In this document: positions 11,755 through 23,442 of the stretch, piece by piece
Numbering within the stretch: position 1 is the stretch's first letter
Layout of the letters: each line of letters begins with the position of its first letter
Source of the DNA: Sipunculus nudus
Taxonomy: Eukaryota > Annelida > Sipuncula > Golfingiida > Sipunculidae
Direction: 5' to 3'
Length of the DNA: 64,000 nucleotides
Assembly: GCA_026874595.1 (NCBI GenBank)
Contig: CM049312.1
Coordinates: 24,173,956-24,237,955, forward strand
The notes under the pieces: generated by a model
Seen by the model: only the letters and a program-made list of their open reading frames with translations
What the model was told of the DNA's origin: nothing
The model's database searches: none
Position numbers and translations under genes: made by a program

Positions 11755-12300
11755 TGGGACCGTTAAGATCCCCAATTAGAGCCTCGCGAGCGCCCGTTCC
11801 TCCAAATAGCAGCCCATGGGCCATATTGGATGCAAGCTTAGTCTGAATTTTTTTTCATCGCAAATAATCTAAAAGGGTCAAGTTTTCTGAAAAATCACAG
11901 CATTCTATTAACAGATACTGCGAAAGGATTTTAAATATTTGCCTGGCAGCCATATTGGATTTAACAGAAGTCTGACATTTGAAAGCACTGTTGACTCGTA
12001 GGTGTCAATGTTCTGTCAAATATTCAAAAGAAAATAGTGCTCTGGCGGCCATAGTTTATTTTCGGCAGGCCTTTAATATGAAACGACTGGAGGCCTCATA
12101 GGCACCAATCGTCCTCGTGAATTCGAGAAAGTTCGAACAGTCTCTTTAAAATAAGAAACTCGAAAGAAAATTAGCGATTGTTCTGTGGCAGCCATATTGG
12201 GCTTAGGGTAGATCTGTTATTTGAGAGTGCTAGAACTGTCATCGGCTCCAATCAACTCTGTGAATCTGAAAATGTTCCAGCGGGGCCCGTAAAATAAATG
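11755..12300 (+). repeat. Diverged ggccatattgg tandem array
   Basis: Several eroded units, each with a gg(c/g)(g/a)gccatattgg-like core (11818, 11948, about 12044, 12190), a tctg..atttgagag phrase and a caatc.....gtgaat phrase. It matches the fresher array at 49086-49740 in element order. No coding sense is apparent. Confidence 0.65.
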
Positions 12301-12542
12301 TTTCCTTTCTTGAATTGTGTCTTTTAAATGCAAAATCTACATGGCAAATTTCCATAGGCATTAGTGTTTATACTTTTTTTTAATATGCACATACATTAAC
12401 CCTCCTTCCTTGAAGGAAACTTTATGAATTATACAACACTCCGTATAATGACAAAGGTACACCATGTATATTTTCGAATTACTTATTTGTGACGACTGGT
12501 GAATTAACTTTACATTTCAAAGATATATTGATTACGAGATAA

Positions 12543-12695
12543 ATGTTTTCTTCACTCTTCCCACCAGGACCCCGCAATAACAGCCCCCCCCCCCCCGCAA
12601 TTAAAGATATAAAGGAATATGTTTTCTTCACTCTTCCCACCAGGACCCCGCAATAACAGCCCCCCCCCCCCCCCCCCGCATCTTGGGTGGGGGCA
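12543..12695. repeat. 76-bp tandem duplication ending in poly-C
   Basis: atgttttcttcactcttccc, followed by accaggaccccgcaataacag and a C tract of 13 and then 17 bases, occurs twice, starting at 12543 and 12619. Confidence 0.9.
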
Positions 12696-12699
12696 AACC

Positions 12700-14380
12700 C
12701 ATATCCCCCAGTACTGCATCACTAGGGCAGCAACCACCAAATCAAGCAAGTCTGCCGAACAGTTTTTCTCATAGCCGCGAACTCACGACCCAGTGCAAGC
12801 AACAATACTCGACTGTTAGACTGTGAGAACCTGTACTGTCAACAGTTTAATACTGGACCTACACCCACATTAGCCGTATCCCTTTACATTTATACATTTT
12901 TTGCACGTGTCGGTACTTTTTTTTGTTCTGGGGACTGAATACTGAAACGACGATGAATATTTTGATCATTTGTTAGACCAATCCGTGCAACTTTTCGAAT
13001 TTAAGTCATTGGCTTCATCTAAACTTTTAAAATTCATTTATTTTTTGTATTTTTTTTTCTTATTATGATTTCAATTACTTTTATGTTGTTTCTACTTCCA
13101 TATTTTATTGTATCATAACTGTCTTTTCAGATTTTGTTGATTTGCTACTAATCATTCATTTCGTAGTTTCCTGTGCATATTATTGTAAGTACGGTGTTAA
13201 GTTTGTGTCTATGTCCTATACATATGATCTCTATGTGCAATAAAGCGTTCATTTTTTATATGCAATATCCCTTTACATTTAATCCTTGAGTGCTAATTAA
13301 AGATATAAAGCTATATGTTTTTCGACACGTCTTAAGCGGGTTAAACATCAGAAAGCAAATTAATATAAGAGTGCGATGAAGAGAATTCATTTAGAAAAGC
13401 GGAGTTATTAAACTTTCTAGTGACATTTGTCTCCTTTTTATTAACACTATTCTAATTAGATAAGTAAAATACGAAAGAAACGCGCCGATTGTTGATTAAA
13501 TCCCGGATAATTTTTGAAGCTCAAGTGAAATATATCCTTCCGCCAGAGGTGGCCTCTACTCAAAACGAATCTCTTTTCTCTGAGGCTCTGTGGGACGGCC
13601 GGGACTAATTGTCTCAAATGTCAAACTTCAAAATGAAACTTTGTTATATTTCAAGAAAACACCTTCTTTTACATTTCACATGCATATGCTTACAGCATTT
13701 TACTTATTACGTTAAGTCTTTACAACAAAAACTTTCATGGAAATGTAATTTGTCTTGAAACAATTCTCATCCAATTGTTGAAACGATCTGCATGACCGAC
13801 TTCTCTACATGTTTACATACGGGCGCTGCCGTATGTAGAAGCCGTGATGCATTGTGGGGGACAGATTGTGACGCCACCGAACCCTAAACAGCAGAGTCGT
13901 ACTCTTGTGATTCCAAGTCAATGTGGTATAATGATGAAATTAAATTAATTTAGCAATTTGCAAAAAGGGGTAAGGTCCACTGTGGCACACGAATAGATCC
14001 TGTTGATACATTGGATTTTAGCATGCTTAATCTGAATTTTGGCCCGGTTTCAGACCTATTCACATTGTAATTACTGTTAACAACATGTGACCTTTGATTC
14101 CTGGGTTCCACCATTTCAGCCAAGTGATCGCGTTTCGTAATACTGAATTGACCACAAGTAATACTGAATCATATATTCTGCATCTTCAACAATTCTTGAA
14201 ACCGATGTGTGACGTCATGTCACCATGCAATCACGCAAAGCAGATCAAAGGTTTAGCAAAATATAACACATATATAGAACAATCATAACAATCATTACAT
14301 ACACTAAGTTGCCAGGGTAATCTTGTTTCGGCTTTGATATGTTTGACTGTTAGCAACATGACTACAAAAATAGGAACGAC
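12700..14380. other. Intergenic spacer
   Basis: No gene is supported and no strong repeat was seen. AT content is high between 12900 and 13260. Confidence 0.5.
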
Positions 14381-14429
14381 TTTTCATGAAATTTTCATGA
14401 TAGCTCGGCAGTGACACACAGAAAAATGG

Positions 14430-14640
14430 AATGGTCTACAGTAAACAAGTTTTTTTATGGATTTGGGTCCATAGCAACTTTTGATATTGGTTGTCCTAAA
14501 GACGACCTTGGGCACATTTTGTAATATGCAAATTAGGGCCGCCATTGACAAAACTTCTATATTCTTCAATATCTTCAGAACCAACCAACATTTCTGGTCT
14601 AACATTGTGCCCATAGACCTAGGTTTACATGGTCATTGTT
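14430..14640 (-). repeat. Inverted copy of the ~163-bp repeat unit
   Basis: On the minus strand it reads cctaggtctatgggcacaat, then tctgaagatattgaagaata, then caatggcggccctaatttgc and aggtcgtctt. This is the same order as the direct units at 15320-15960, in opposite orientation. Confidence 0.75.
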
Positions 14641-14644
14641 TCAA

Positions 14645-15315
14645 ATGAAACCATAATAGTAACGGTTTTCATCATGCATGTATACAAACACTTATGTTTA
14701 TTCCGTTTTACTTTCATCAAATATTCTGGGGAATTGAACTTTTGGCCATGAAAAATGTATTCTGAAAGGCGTCGTGATATCTTAAGGTTGCATATTCCAA
14801 CCCAACTCGTAACAAGAAAAAAAGTTAATTTTTAATTTTCATTAATTAAAAAGTGATACATCAAATTTGCAAGGCAAAAGAGGTGATACTGTGAATTTAG
14901 ATAATAAATTTATCTAACATATTTGTTATCTATCTCTCCTGACATCCTCTCAATATAACATATTATAATTAAGGTTACATATTCTGGTTAAGGAGATCTT
15001 ATATCTATATTAAATAGTTCACTAACCACTCAATGGTAGGGTTTCCAATTGATTGCTGACCAAGAAACCTCTACTTTTGCAAATAAATCTGACCACATAT
15101 CAATGTTTTAAAAATACAGTTGAGAAACTAGGTTTTACTGCAATGACTGCCGTATTTAACATTCTCAACATATACAAAACATTGAACATCAAACATTGTT
15201 CGGGTCGTCTTGTTACATTAGTTGACAAAAAACATGGTTGCCCTGATTGCATATATCATTTTGAAATACTGACAAACAGGTTGCTATTATGGTTTGATAC
15301 GATTTTTCTTCCAGA
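14645..15315. other. Spacer between inverted and direct repeat units
   Basis: AT-rich sequence flanked by the two orientations of the 163-bp family. It may be the centre of one foldback element. No gene seen. Confidence 0.45.
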
Positions 15316-15319
15316 TGAA

Positions 15320-15990
15320 AACATCGGTCTAGACATAATGTTCAACCAGTTATCATGGTTAGTTCTTGATATATTGAAGAAAGTAGAATTATCATCAATG
15401 GCGGCGCTAATTTGCATATCAAAATTTAAAATACGGACTCAACCATGACTATTATGGATTCATTTGAATCATTGACTATGAAAACCATGGTGTAGACAGT
15501 ATGTCCGAGCAATCATCATGATTAATTCTTGATATATTGAAGAAAGTAGAAGTATCATCAATGGTGAACCAAATTGCGTATCAAAATTTAAAATACAGAC
15601 TTAGCCTTTACTATTATGGTTTCAATTGAATCTTTGACCAAAAAAAAAAACCTAGGTGTAGACACAGTGTTCGAGCAATTATCATGATTATCTCTGGAGA
15701 CATTAAAGAAAGTAGAATTTCCATTGATAGCGGCCCTTATTTGCTGTTAAAATTTAAATAAGGACTAAACCGTTGCTATTATGGTTCCATTCGAATTTTT
15801 AACTTAGGAAACCTAGGTCTAGGTACGATGTTGAACCAGGTATGTTGGCTAGTTCTGGAGATATTGAAGAAAATAGAATTTTCTTCTATTGCGGCGCTAA
15901 TTTGTATATTACAAAAATTGCTCAAGGTCGTCTTGAGGACAACCCATCTACAAAATATCATTGGAAATTCATTTAACAACCTTGCAGTTT
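15320..15990 (+). repeat. ~163-bp tandem array (four units)
   Basis: The phrase gatatattgaagaaagtag with a following gcggcgctaatttgcat recurs at about 15369, 15531, 15695 and 15859. Between units lies aaaatttaaaata(c/a)ggactnaacc....ctattatgg. The last unit ends in aaggtcgtcttgaggacaac, like the inverted copy at 14430-14640. The 131-codon open frame over 15053-15448 overlaps the first unit and is not supported as a gene, because the other units break it. Confidence 0.85.
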
Positions 15991-16494
15991 AGACAATTCA
16001 TTAGTACCCCCTACTGGCAACTCGACTACAATGCCAAATTGGCGTAATGAATTGTCATTGCGGAGGTCTGCGCTCTGTGAGTGCAAATCTCTAGTTTCGA
16101 TTATAGTTTGAATCGATGTTCTCGATGCATTCTTTATATTTGCTCTATCTCCTATTTTGTTATGTTATAAACGATTCCTATAAAAAATTGTTCGATTTCG
16201 ATTAAAAAAAACGTTCATTGACCACTGCAGGGATTTATCCTTTACTTTCTTGAATATATCCTCTGTATATGTGGAGAATGATGGTTGAGGAACACGTGAC
16301 TCTCGTGGGCTGTATATTAAACTAAGTCAGCGCTAAACTCCAGGTACATATCTAAGAATATTCCCATTGTTATTCAAATCAATTTATAGGTTAGTTACAA
16401 GGCGGCTCAGGTAGTAGCGGAATTTATCAGGTGATCTTATATGTCAATTAGCAGAGATCCAGCCTCACACAAATCTAATAAATAAACTGGATTA

Positions 16495-16800
16495 TTGAAA
16501 TCTGAAAATAACTGTGTTAATCATTGGAGATTTACTTCCAGTATTTTTGTGAGCCATGCGTTCTGGATTTTATATATTGTGACGGAGACAGGTTGCCGGG
16601 ACGGAGTGAACATAGCGCTACTTCCCCGGGGACGCTGCGGCTCGGAAAGCATGATGTACATGGCTCATATCTCCTTAGCATCCATGATACAGACCGCGCC
16701 TCTGAGATGGATAGAGACAGGACGCCATACAACTCAACCCATAGAGAACAAAGACATACAGAAACCAACTCTGCCTTCAATAGTTAGGCTACAGCTGTAA
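16495..16800 (+). other. GC-elevated segment open in several frames, coding status unknown
   Basis: Two plus-strand frames (about 101 and 87 codons) and one minus-strand frame (82 codons) are open over the same stretch, which is richer in GC than its surroundings (for example cttccccggggacgctgcgg). The second plus frame is hydrophilic, with DGDRLPGRSEHS and SEMDRDRTPYNS, and ends at a stop near 16787. I recognise no domain. It could be a terminal exon, a decayed gene or chance. Confidence 0.25.
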
Positions 16801-16881
16801 AAAATATGTACAAAATGAGCCCAATGATGGCCCCTATCACGTAGTAAGCAAACCCTGCGTGTCTAAATTAAGCAGCCTGCA

Positions 16882-16883
<2 letters not shown>

Positions 16884-16976
<93 letters not shown>
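16884..16976. repeat. Compound (TA)n-(GATA)n microsatellite
   Basis: About 30 TA units run directly into about eight GATA units from 16944. Confidence 0.97.
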
Positions 16977-16977
<1 letters not shown>

Positions 16978-16979
16978 GT

Positions 16980-18560
16980 AGGTAGAGTTACCCCTGTAAA
17001 GTGCTCTATGGCCTTCAGACAAGGCCTTCTAACAACATTCACCTGAGGATCGGGTCGCATCCCGTGAAACAGTCTGAAGTGAATTTACAGTGCTTTTTTT
17101 CTTCAGTGTTATATAGAGTATATCAAATAAAACTCTAGAATATCGGCTTAAAATCGTTTCGGTTGTATGTAGTGTATTTGACATAAATATACATATCATG
17201 TAATGTACCACAATGCCTACGCCCGACAGATGCGATCTTTTTACTCCAATAACGTTTGTTTTCTGTAGACATGTCATCAAATAAAACTATAAAAATATAG
17301 GCTTAACATAAAAAAAAAAGATTTTTGTCCGAAGTTTATCGCAAAGTTTTCTTCAAACTATGTCTACCACATCTTGTTGATATTTAAGAATATTTCAATT
17401 TCAGCCGTACTTCAGTTACATGTAAGGGTCTGTGTATACTTCAACAGGCCTGTTGTAATGCCGAGCAACAGCGATAGCTCTATGTTCATCGATCTTACAT
17501 CAGTTAGTCAGACTGTCTGTCTGATGACAGGTCACGATCCGTTCGATCGAGAACGTTTTAACTGGAGACTCTGATAGGTCATGATGAAATTCCTCTGTCC
17601 TTGAAGTAGATTACCGTGGCCTATATCACTAGCCGTGAATACAAACCTCAGTATAGCCTTCATATTTGACTGACAGGCCTACGTAAGTGGTGTCACAGGT
17701 CATAAGGCCATTATTTTTTAATATGTCGTTTCTCGAACCCGCCGACCCTAAAAACTGGAAAAATGAAATAAAAATAAAAACGAAATTTCGACTTTTTTTT
17801 ATTATCGCCGGTCACGCCAACGCAGCAGTTTTCAAAATATTTTTTCTAACAAAATTATCCATCGTGTTTCCGCCAAATTTTCGTTTTGTGAGAAATGTAC
17901 CGACCATTGTTTTATTTGACTTCGGTGCTTATCGCTAATTTAGGTACCCGAACTCCCGACTTGGTAAACCCGGTAACCACGACGACGCGGCATGCCTAGG
18001 CTGGACTAACGATTTGGTATAGTCTCTGAGATGGACACACGGTGGCGCTCCGTTTCCTCCCCAGGATTCATGTCAACTCATTTGCATAACCTAAGACATT
18101 AAACGGCACTCCACACGAATGTTGCCGACTTCCGTAGTATGTTTGTAGATAATGAGCCCTAAGGAGAAATGCAAACTGTCAGGGCGATTTCGAACGATCT
18201 CAGCTCAGTACTTTTCAAACTGAATTCGAGGCTACGGCTGTCAGACACGGACTCTCGGAATGGAATCCTCATTTAGAGATGAAGGAACCACTCATTTCTC
18301 CAGGGGGACATTTTTAATATTTTTTAAAGCGCTTTTTAAATTGCGTTAAGTCTGTTCTCACTAAGCACGTGGTTTCGCGAGTATATTGGAACCAGTTCTT
18401 GAGACCATTGTCCCGGGGATCGTTTGAAATCACATATGATCCCATACGATTTGTGTATCCTTATAGAAAACATATCATGTCCGGAGTCGTGGCTCAATGT
18501 CCGTTTTTCATTTCAAATTCAAGTTCCGGTTAAATCCACACCAACAGGTCATTATCACGT
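16980..18560. other. Intergenic spacer
   Basis: No supported gene. Open frames at 17374-17574 and 17687-17938 show no domain or splice context. Confidence 0.5.
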
Positions 18561-18574
18561 TGAATATGTTTTAT

Positions 18575-18897
18575 TAATATAACTCAAAGGCGAACATATC
18601 AATGACGAAAAATAACAAACAGAAAGGGATTTATATAATTTATTGAGTGATACATCCGCATATGTACCTAAATGCCACAGGTATTCACATCGTCAGGTGA
18701 CGATGCTTGCACGACTTAATCCAGCCCGCATATATTGACAAAATACGTTTTCTTTTTTAATATTATTATAAAGAGAACATAGAGATGATGAGAAATAACA
18801 AACACCAAGTGAATATATTTAAATGAGTGATAAATTCACACACTTAACTAAATGCCACGGGGACTGACATCGTCAGGTAACCGATCTTGCACGGCGT
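18575..18897. repeat. ~180-bp tandem duplication (two copies)
   Basis: The end of each copy is clearest: aaatgccacaggtattcaca with tcgtcaggtgacgatgcttg at 18670, and aaatgccacggggactgaca with tcgtcaggtaaccgatcttg at 18850. The upstream parts (gaaaaataacaaac / gagaaataacaaac) also match. Period is 180 bp. Confidence 0.85.
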
Positions 18898-18899
18898 CG

Positions 18900-20725
18900 C
18901 GGTCGGTCATTCAAGCTGGCAAGTCCAGTCCAGAATTGGGCTCTCAGATTTTATCATCAGAGTTTATCAATTATAATTATAAAGTTAAACACATGACATA
19001 ATTCATTAGTTCCTTTTATACAGCAGATAAAAAATATGGGTCACTCGAATCGGCCTTTCCGTCTATTTTCTCTCGAGAATGACCGCCAGCTTTCCGTTGT
19101 CGCCCATATACGTCATTAGCAAGATGGTAACATCAAAATCTAAAGCCGCAGTGCGAGTTCAGCGAGGATTTGAAGGTTTCAGAGCGCTAGTTTTCTAACT
19201 GAATCCGCGGTTCAGTTAGAGATTATACAGTTGTTGGCATTTCATCAAACATACATTATATTTTATTTTCATATTCCAATGAAGGATGAAAGTCTTATTG
19301 GCAAAATATATAATTAATCTTGTGAAAGAAACTGAAAAGTCCTATATCGAGCACCTGTCAACAGAGTACCAGACAAGTAATCATAATGATTTCTCTTTTT
19401 TTATCAAGTAATTTTATGGGGGAAATGCCTGTGGGTTTATCCTTATGATAGCAAAACAAAGGTTGCACGGTAAAATTGTATTTCCAAGGTTCTTATTATT
19501 TACGCTTAGGGTATTCAGACTTTAAATAATGTTGATTGAGTATTTTCATTTCCTTTTTTTACCTGTTCAAAAAATTAACAGAGAAAGCTTAACATCGAAA
19601 TTTTGTGACATATTCCTGGAATAATATCTTGGCATTCATAATTTTTTCATTTTTCTGTAACATCTCTGTTAAGTACCTCTGAATGTGTATAGTTTCTCTG
19701 ACAAAGAAATGAATGCCAAACACCATGATTTAAGATTGTAACAAAGCTTTAACTTAAAATTTTAACTGTTGTAATCTTTATAAGAGGTTATTTTAGAATG
19801 TATAATTATATTGGATGTCCTATTTTTTGAAAACCCCTTTCATTTGTATGTTGACCCTTATGATCATAATATTTCTTTTAAATATGAGGGGAATTTTTTT
19901 TTGTGTTCGTAGAAAGGTTTCTCAAGGTTAATTAAAGATGTGGTATAATCTTTTGCTAAAATAGTTTATGTTTATGTTTATTATTTAAAACTGATGCCAA
20001 AGACTTAAATCAGATTTGAATTTACCATGCTCAATAGAGTGTTTAGTGAAATTTTGCATTAAATAAATACTTGGAAGAACATACAACTGGATTTGAGATT
20101 ATTAAATACTACCTATAATACAGAATATGGTAATCACGTGTACCAAGCTTGTGTTATGATAAAAGTTTATAAAATTTAAAAAAAAGGTCTCATTTTATTT
20201 ATTTTTGTTTACAGTGGCCAGTAGCATATTAATGACATGACTCAGTAACACAATTAATTAACGATGATACATTTTTCAGTTTTTATTTTTATTTTTTTCC
20301 CTCCTCCTGACTTAAAGTTTTTTCAGCTCCGTTCGAGAAACAATTAATTAAAATAATGGCCTAAAGGGAACTGTACTGCTACATCAAACTTGTTTCATCG
20401 AATTCATCGTAAACAGCCGGAAATGTTAACATTAGGCTACAAGTGAGGAATAAACACAAAAGATTACATGTGAACGCACAAACCAAAATGTAAATCAGTC
20501 TCTAAGGTGATAAGCCATTTCCTGTGTCGCGTACAAACATGCTGTCGTCCAGTAACCCGTGTGAGACAATAATTCAACAAACGTGCAACAGGATTTTCCA
20601 GTATACAATGTACTAAGTTACAAAAAAAATGGTCTCACACAAGGCTGGTGTTGTAAGAAACACACTATTATAATATTGAACGATTTGTCTGGGTAATTTA
20701 AAGTATCAGCGTACTTGTTGTGAAG
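18900..20725. other. Intergenic spacer
   Basis: AT-rich sequence without a supported gene. It holds a perfect 10-bp inverted repeat at 19194-19220. Confidence 0.5.
19194..19220. repeat. Perfect 10-bp inverted repeat
   Basis: TCTAACTGAA, 7-base spacer tccgcgg, TTCAGTTAGA. Could form a hairpin or be a symmetrical protein site. Function unknown. Confidence 0.85.
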
Positions 20726-20729
20726 TACC

Positions 20730-20905
20730 CGGGTTTCGAGGAGCGTGATGGATAGGGCGCTGGACTTGTGACTGCAGGGTTGTGGGTTCGCGTACCATTC
20801 TGACGCTGTCTGCGCTAAGACTCCTCGCCCAGGTCATTACCACGAGGGTGCGCTCTTTCGAGTGAATGGATACTGGTTTCAGCCGTTTCTTGGAAATGTG
20901 ACCTT
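20730..20905 (+). mobile_element. tRNA-derived SINE remnant
   Basis: gcgtgatggatagggcgctg resembles a pol III A box region, and gggttgtgggttcgcgtacc carries a B box like GGTTCGANNCC with one mismatch. The spacing fits a tRNA-type head. The phrase 'gcgctggacttgtgactgcagg' in between is typical of tRNA-derived SINE heads. After it comes an unrelated body (tcattaccacgagggtgcgc, then ggtttcagccgtttcttgga). The head does not fold as an intact tRNA, so it is not a tRNA gene. Confidence 0.6.
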
Positions 20906-21174
20906 CATTTATACTTTTAGCTTGAACTTTTACTGACATGAGCCTTAGCGTCTGAGTCGTTTAAAGACACTAACAGTCCATAAGCCGAAGAATGTAGATG
21001 ACGGGGCTGTTTGAACTTTATGGGCATTACGGTTACAATGTGATACCCGAATAAAGATCCGCTTTCACTCAGTTGGCCTAGAGGATAAAAATCCAATATA
21101 TCAGAGAAAAATTATATAAACAACACAACTAACAATATTCAAAAAGCAAATTGAATAACACCACAAAAACAGTC

Positions 21175-21180
21175 TTTATT
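21175..21180 (-). terminator. Poly(A) signal of lectin gene 2
   Basis: Minus-strand AATAAA (in GGAATAGAAATAAAGACTG), 33 nt past the TGA. It gives a short 3' UTR of about 60 nt. Confidence 0.75.
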
Positions 21181-21212
21181 TCTATTCCGATTCGTGAAAA
21201 ATGGAATCAGCC

Positions 21213-21247
21213 TCAACACAGTTGACAGTTATTGCCGGTCTTGGCGG
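21213..21247 (-). other. Lectin gene 2 terminal coding micro-exon (CxxC tail)
   Basis: After a strong polypyrimidine acceptor (ctttttttcag) the exon completes GCC and encodes A-K-T-G-N-N-C-Q-L-C and TGA. It is in phase with the G left by exon 21854-21688. Without this splice the message would read KKGKV and stop at 21677, inside the intron. Confidence 0.8.
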
Positions 21248-23442
21248 CTGAAAAAAAGATTAGCTAGTTACACATTCATCTATACCATAACATCTACTAA
21301 AACATCATTATTAAGAAGTCACTGGAAGTAAACGATTTCCAACCAGTTTCTATTATTGATGCGCATTTATTGCTAGATATCCACATGATTTCAGAGATTG
21401 TGTGCAGAGCATATCATGTGAAAGTATTCTGTTTACATCATTGTAAATTTTTGCACAGAAAACATTGTTTAGCTCTTTGATTACACTATTTTATCTATAA
21501 TAGTGAAAATACGGCATACCCCACCTGAAGAGAAGCCTCGTAACAAGCATTCGACAAGGTTGACCAACCTCTTCATAATCAGTATATGTTCTTCATAGGA
21601 AGTTGCATTTAAATGCCACAACGATCATTACAGTATTAATTTGTGACAGTACTGAAATCTTAATCTCCTACAGCAATTAAACTTTACCTTTTTTACAGAC
21701 GCCGGTGTGTCTGTCCCTGCAGGCGATGTCGTTCCAGTTGTCCCGTCTTCCGTGGATACCGTCAGCCATTACAATACATTCCTCGTTACCAAATGAGTTA
21801 CTTGGCTCTCCGGGTGCCCATTTTGTGTAGTAGAAGGGGGAGCCATCAGCCCACCTTAAAATTTAGAAACTGACATTACACATAAAAGAATATACCTTTT
21901 TAGACGTAACTTAATACCCCTATCTTTCTTGAGCGGAAAATTGCTGATTATGGTCAAAGGTTTGTGTATATTCCTTTTTTTTCATTTTTATCTATGTACA
22001 TATGACGGTAAAGTGAACAGCGATCAGGTCTCAGATATACAAGGATAATAAAACGATGAGGAGGTGTACTAGATCTCCTGCGGGCATGCTGTACTAGCTT
22101 TTACGGATGTTTGACGTTACGTCGTTGGTTTTGATAAAATCGTGTAAAACCAAAGAGTTTAAACGTTTTAAAGGCGATGAGCCTTGAACATATGATTTCG
22201 AATCTCGTCAGACCTGAAGCTGCGTCCATTTCCTTGACAGTCACCACCGATGTAGATGTAACTTCTCCCTCCGATCTCGTACACAGCCTCGTTCTCGTTG
22301 GCATCTTCGATGGAAACTGCGTCACTCCCGTCACCGAAGGAACGACAAGCTGCAACGTACTCGTTCCAATTGTAACCGGTTCCTTCCAACTTCAAATAAC
22401 ACCTGCCAGTGTTGAGGTTAAGTTGCCAGTTACCAGTACCACAGCAACACTCGTCCGACACAAACTGGCCTGTAAATATTATAGAAATGTTAAGAGCAAA
22501 ACTCGTCCGACACAAACTGGCCTGTAAATATTATAGAAATGTTTAGAGCAAAATTCGTCCGACACAAACTGGCCTGTAAATATCATGGCAAATGTTAACA
22601 GCAAAATTCGCCTTGAACCAACTCGCAAGTGCATATCATTGACAAAAGTTATAAGCAACACTCATCCGAAAAAAAATTGCCCTGCCGTATACGAATCAAC
22701 AAGAGCTTCTCAAGGGAACTATATATTTACAATCGCAGAGCGATCCCAAGGGAGTTAAGCCCCCCCCCCACCAGGACATCTAACCCCGTTCTCTCCCAAA
22801 GTTACCCCCAAAGAGCATAAATAGTAAATAACTTGGAAACGATGTGTAACTAGAAAATTAGTAAACAATTAAAATCTCGACCTCTGACTGTTTCTGACTG
22901 TTAAAATAAGCTAAACTTGGGATCTAACATAAATAAGCATTTTGGTAATCGATGGTTTATCACACTCGCGACTTCAGAATTCAGAAGTCAAAAAAAAAAA
23001 CATGATTAAATATGGAGATGGAAAAAAACTCATCAACCCCTATAAGCATCCCCTCCCTTCGGATGGAGGTTTCAATACAAACTCGTCTGCATATAGTAAT
23101 CACAGAGAGCCGCCAAACACGACCACCAGAAAGACTTTAAATCTTTAAAATCTGGCCTTATTATTCAAATTCACATTTGGAAATTACTAGAAACAGCGGT
23201 ATGCAAACTGCATCCAGTGTACATACAGTAAAAGATGTATGCATATTATGCATTTTTTTTCATAACTTCAAGAATTATATAGAAAAAAAGGCCCAAACGG
23301 CTATAGATTGCATGTTATCAAAAGAACTGGTGTGCAAGCACTATGCCTGTTACAGAGAACAAGATAAAAAATAATGCATTTGCCAAAAAAACCTACCTTG
23401 GCCAAGGTGCAGCAGAGCTGCCAATGCGAGCATAAGATACAT
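21213..23442 (-). CDS. Secreted perlucin-like C-type lectin, gene 2 (EPS type), four coding exons
   Basis: Paralogue of gene 1 with the same exon plan: 23442-23397 (signal peptide MYLMLALAALLHLGQG across the junction), 22469-22214, 21854-21688 and 21247-21213. Introns are GT/AG with phases 1, 2 and 1, and the precursor is about 167 residues. The mature protein starts QFVSDECCC. The domain shows WNEYVAAC, FGDGSDAVSI, ENEAVYEIGG, IYIGGDC, GEPSN, NEEC, NWND and TGVCKK, and the tail is AAKTGNNCQLC. The EPS in place of EPN changes a Ca2+/sugar-ligand position, so specificity may differ from gene 1. There is one extra cysteine (GGDC) beside the usual set. Donors CAAG/GTAGG and AAAAAAG/GTAAAG are good. 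Likely secreted and soluble, as no membrane segment follows the leader. The two proteins are roughly half identical by eye. Function in defence or biomineralisation is family inference. Confidence 0.88.
22451..22690 (-). repeat. Tandem ~52-bp repeats of the exon-3 splice acceptor in lectin gene 2
   Basis: Units start at about 22451, 22503, 22555, 22608 and 22662, with spacing 52-54 bp. The first three are almost identical and the last two are diverged. Read on the minus strand, the first three units hold atatttacag/GCCAGTTTGTGTCGGA, that is, the intron end and the first codons of the lectin exon. Only the copy at 22469 continues into the full domain. The other two would give a decoy acceptor with a short open stretch and no donor. 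Confidence 0.9.
23397..23442 (-). other. Lectin gene 2 signal-peptide exon
   Basis: 46 nt with 15 codons plus one base, encoding a leader rich in Leu and Ala. The acceptor ttttgtctcttcag ends exactly at the ATG, so all 5' UTR comes from upstream exon(s). The donor is CAAG/GTAGGT. The junction codon GGC and the following CAG fall at a plausible signal-peptidase site. Confidence 0.82.

Noticed and set aside
15053-15448. 131-codon plus-strand open frame
   Set aside because: Its second half is one unit of the 163-bp array, and sister units break the frame.
20745-20805. tRNA gene
   Set aside because: Boxes A and B are recognisable, but the arms do not pair into a cloverleaf. Called a SINE head.
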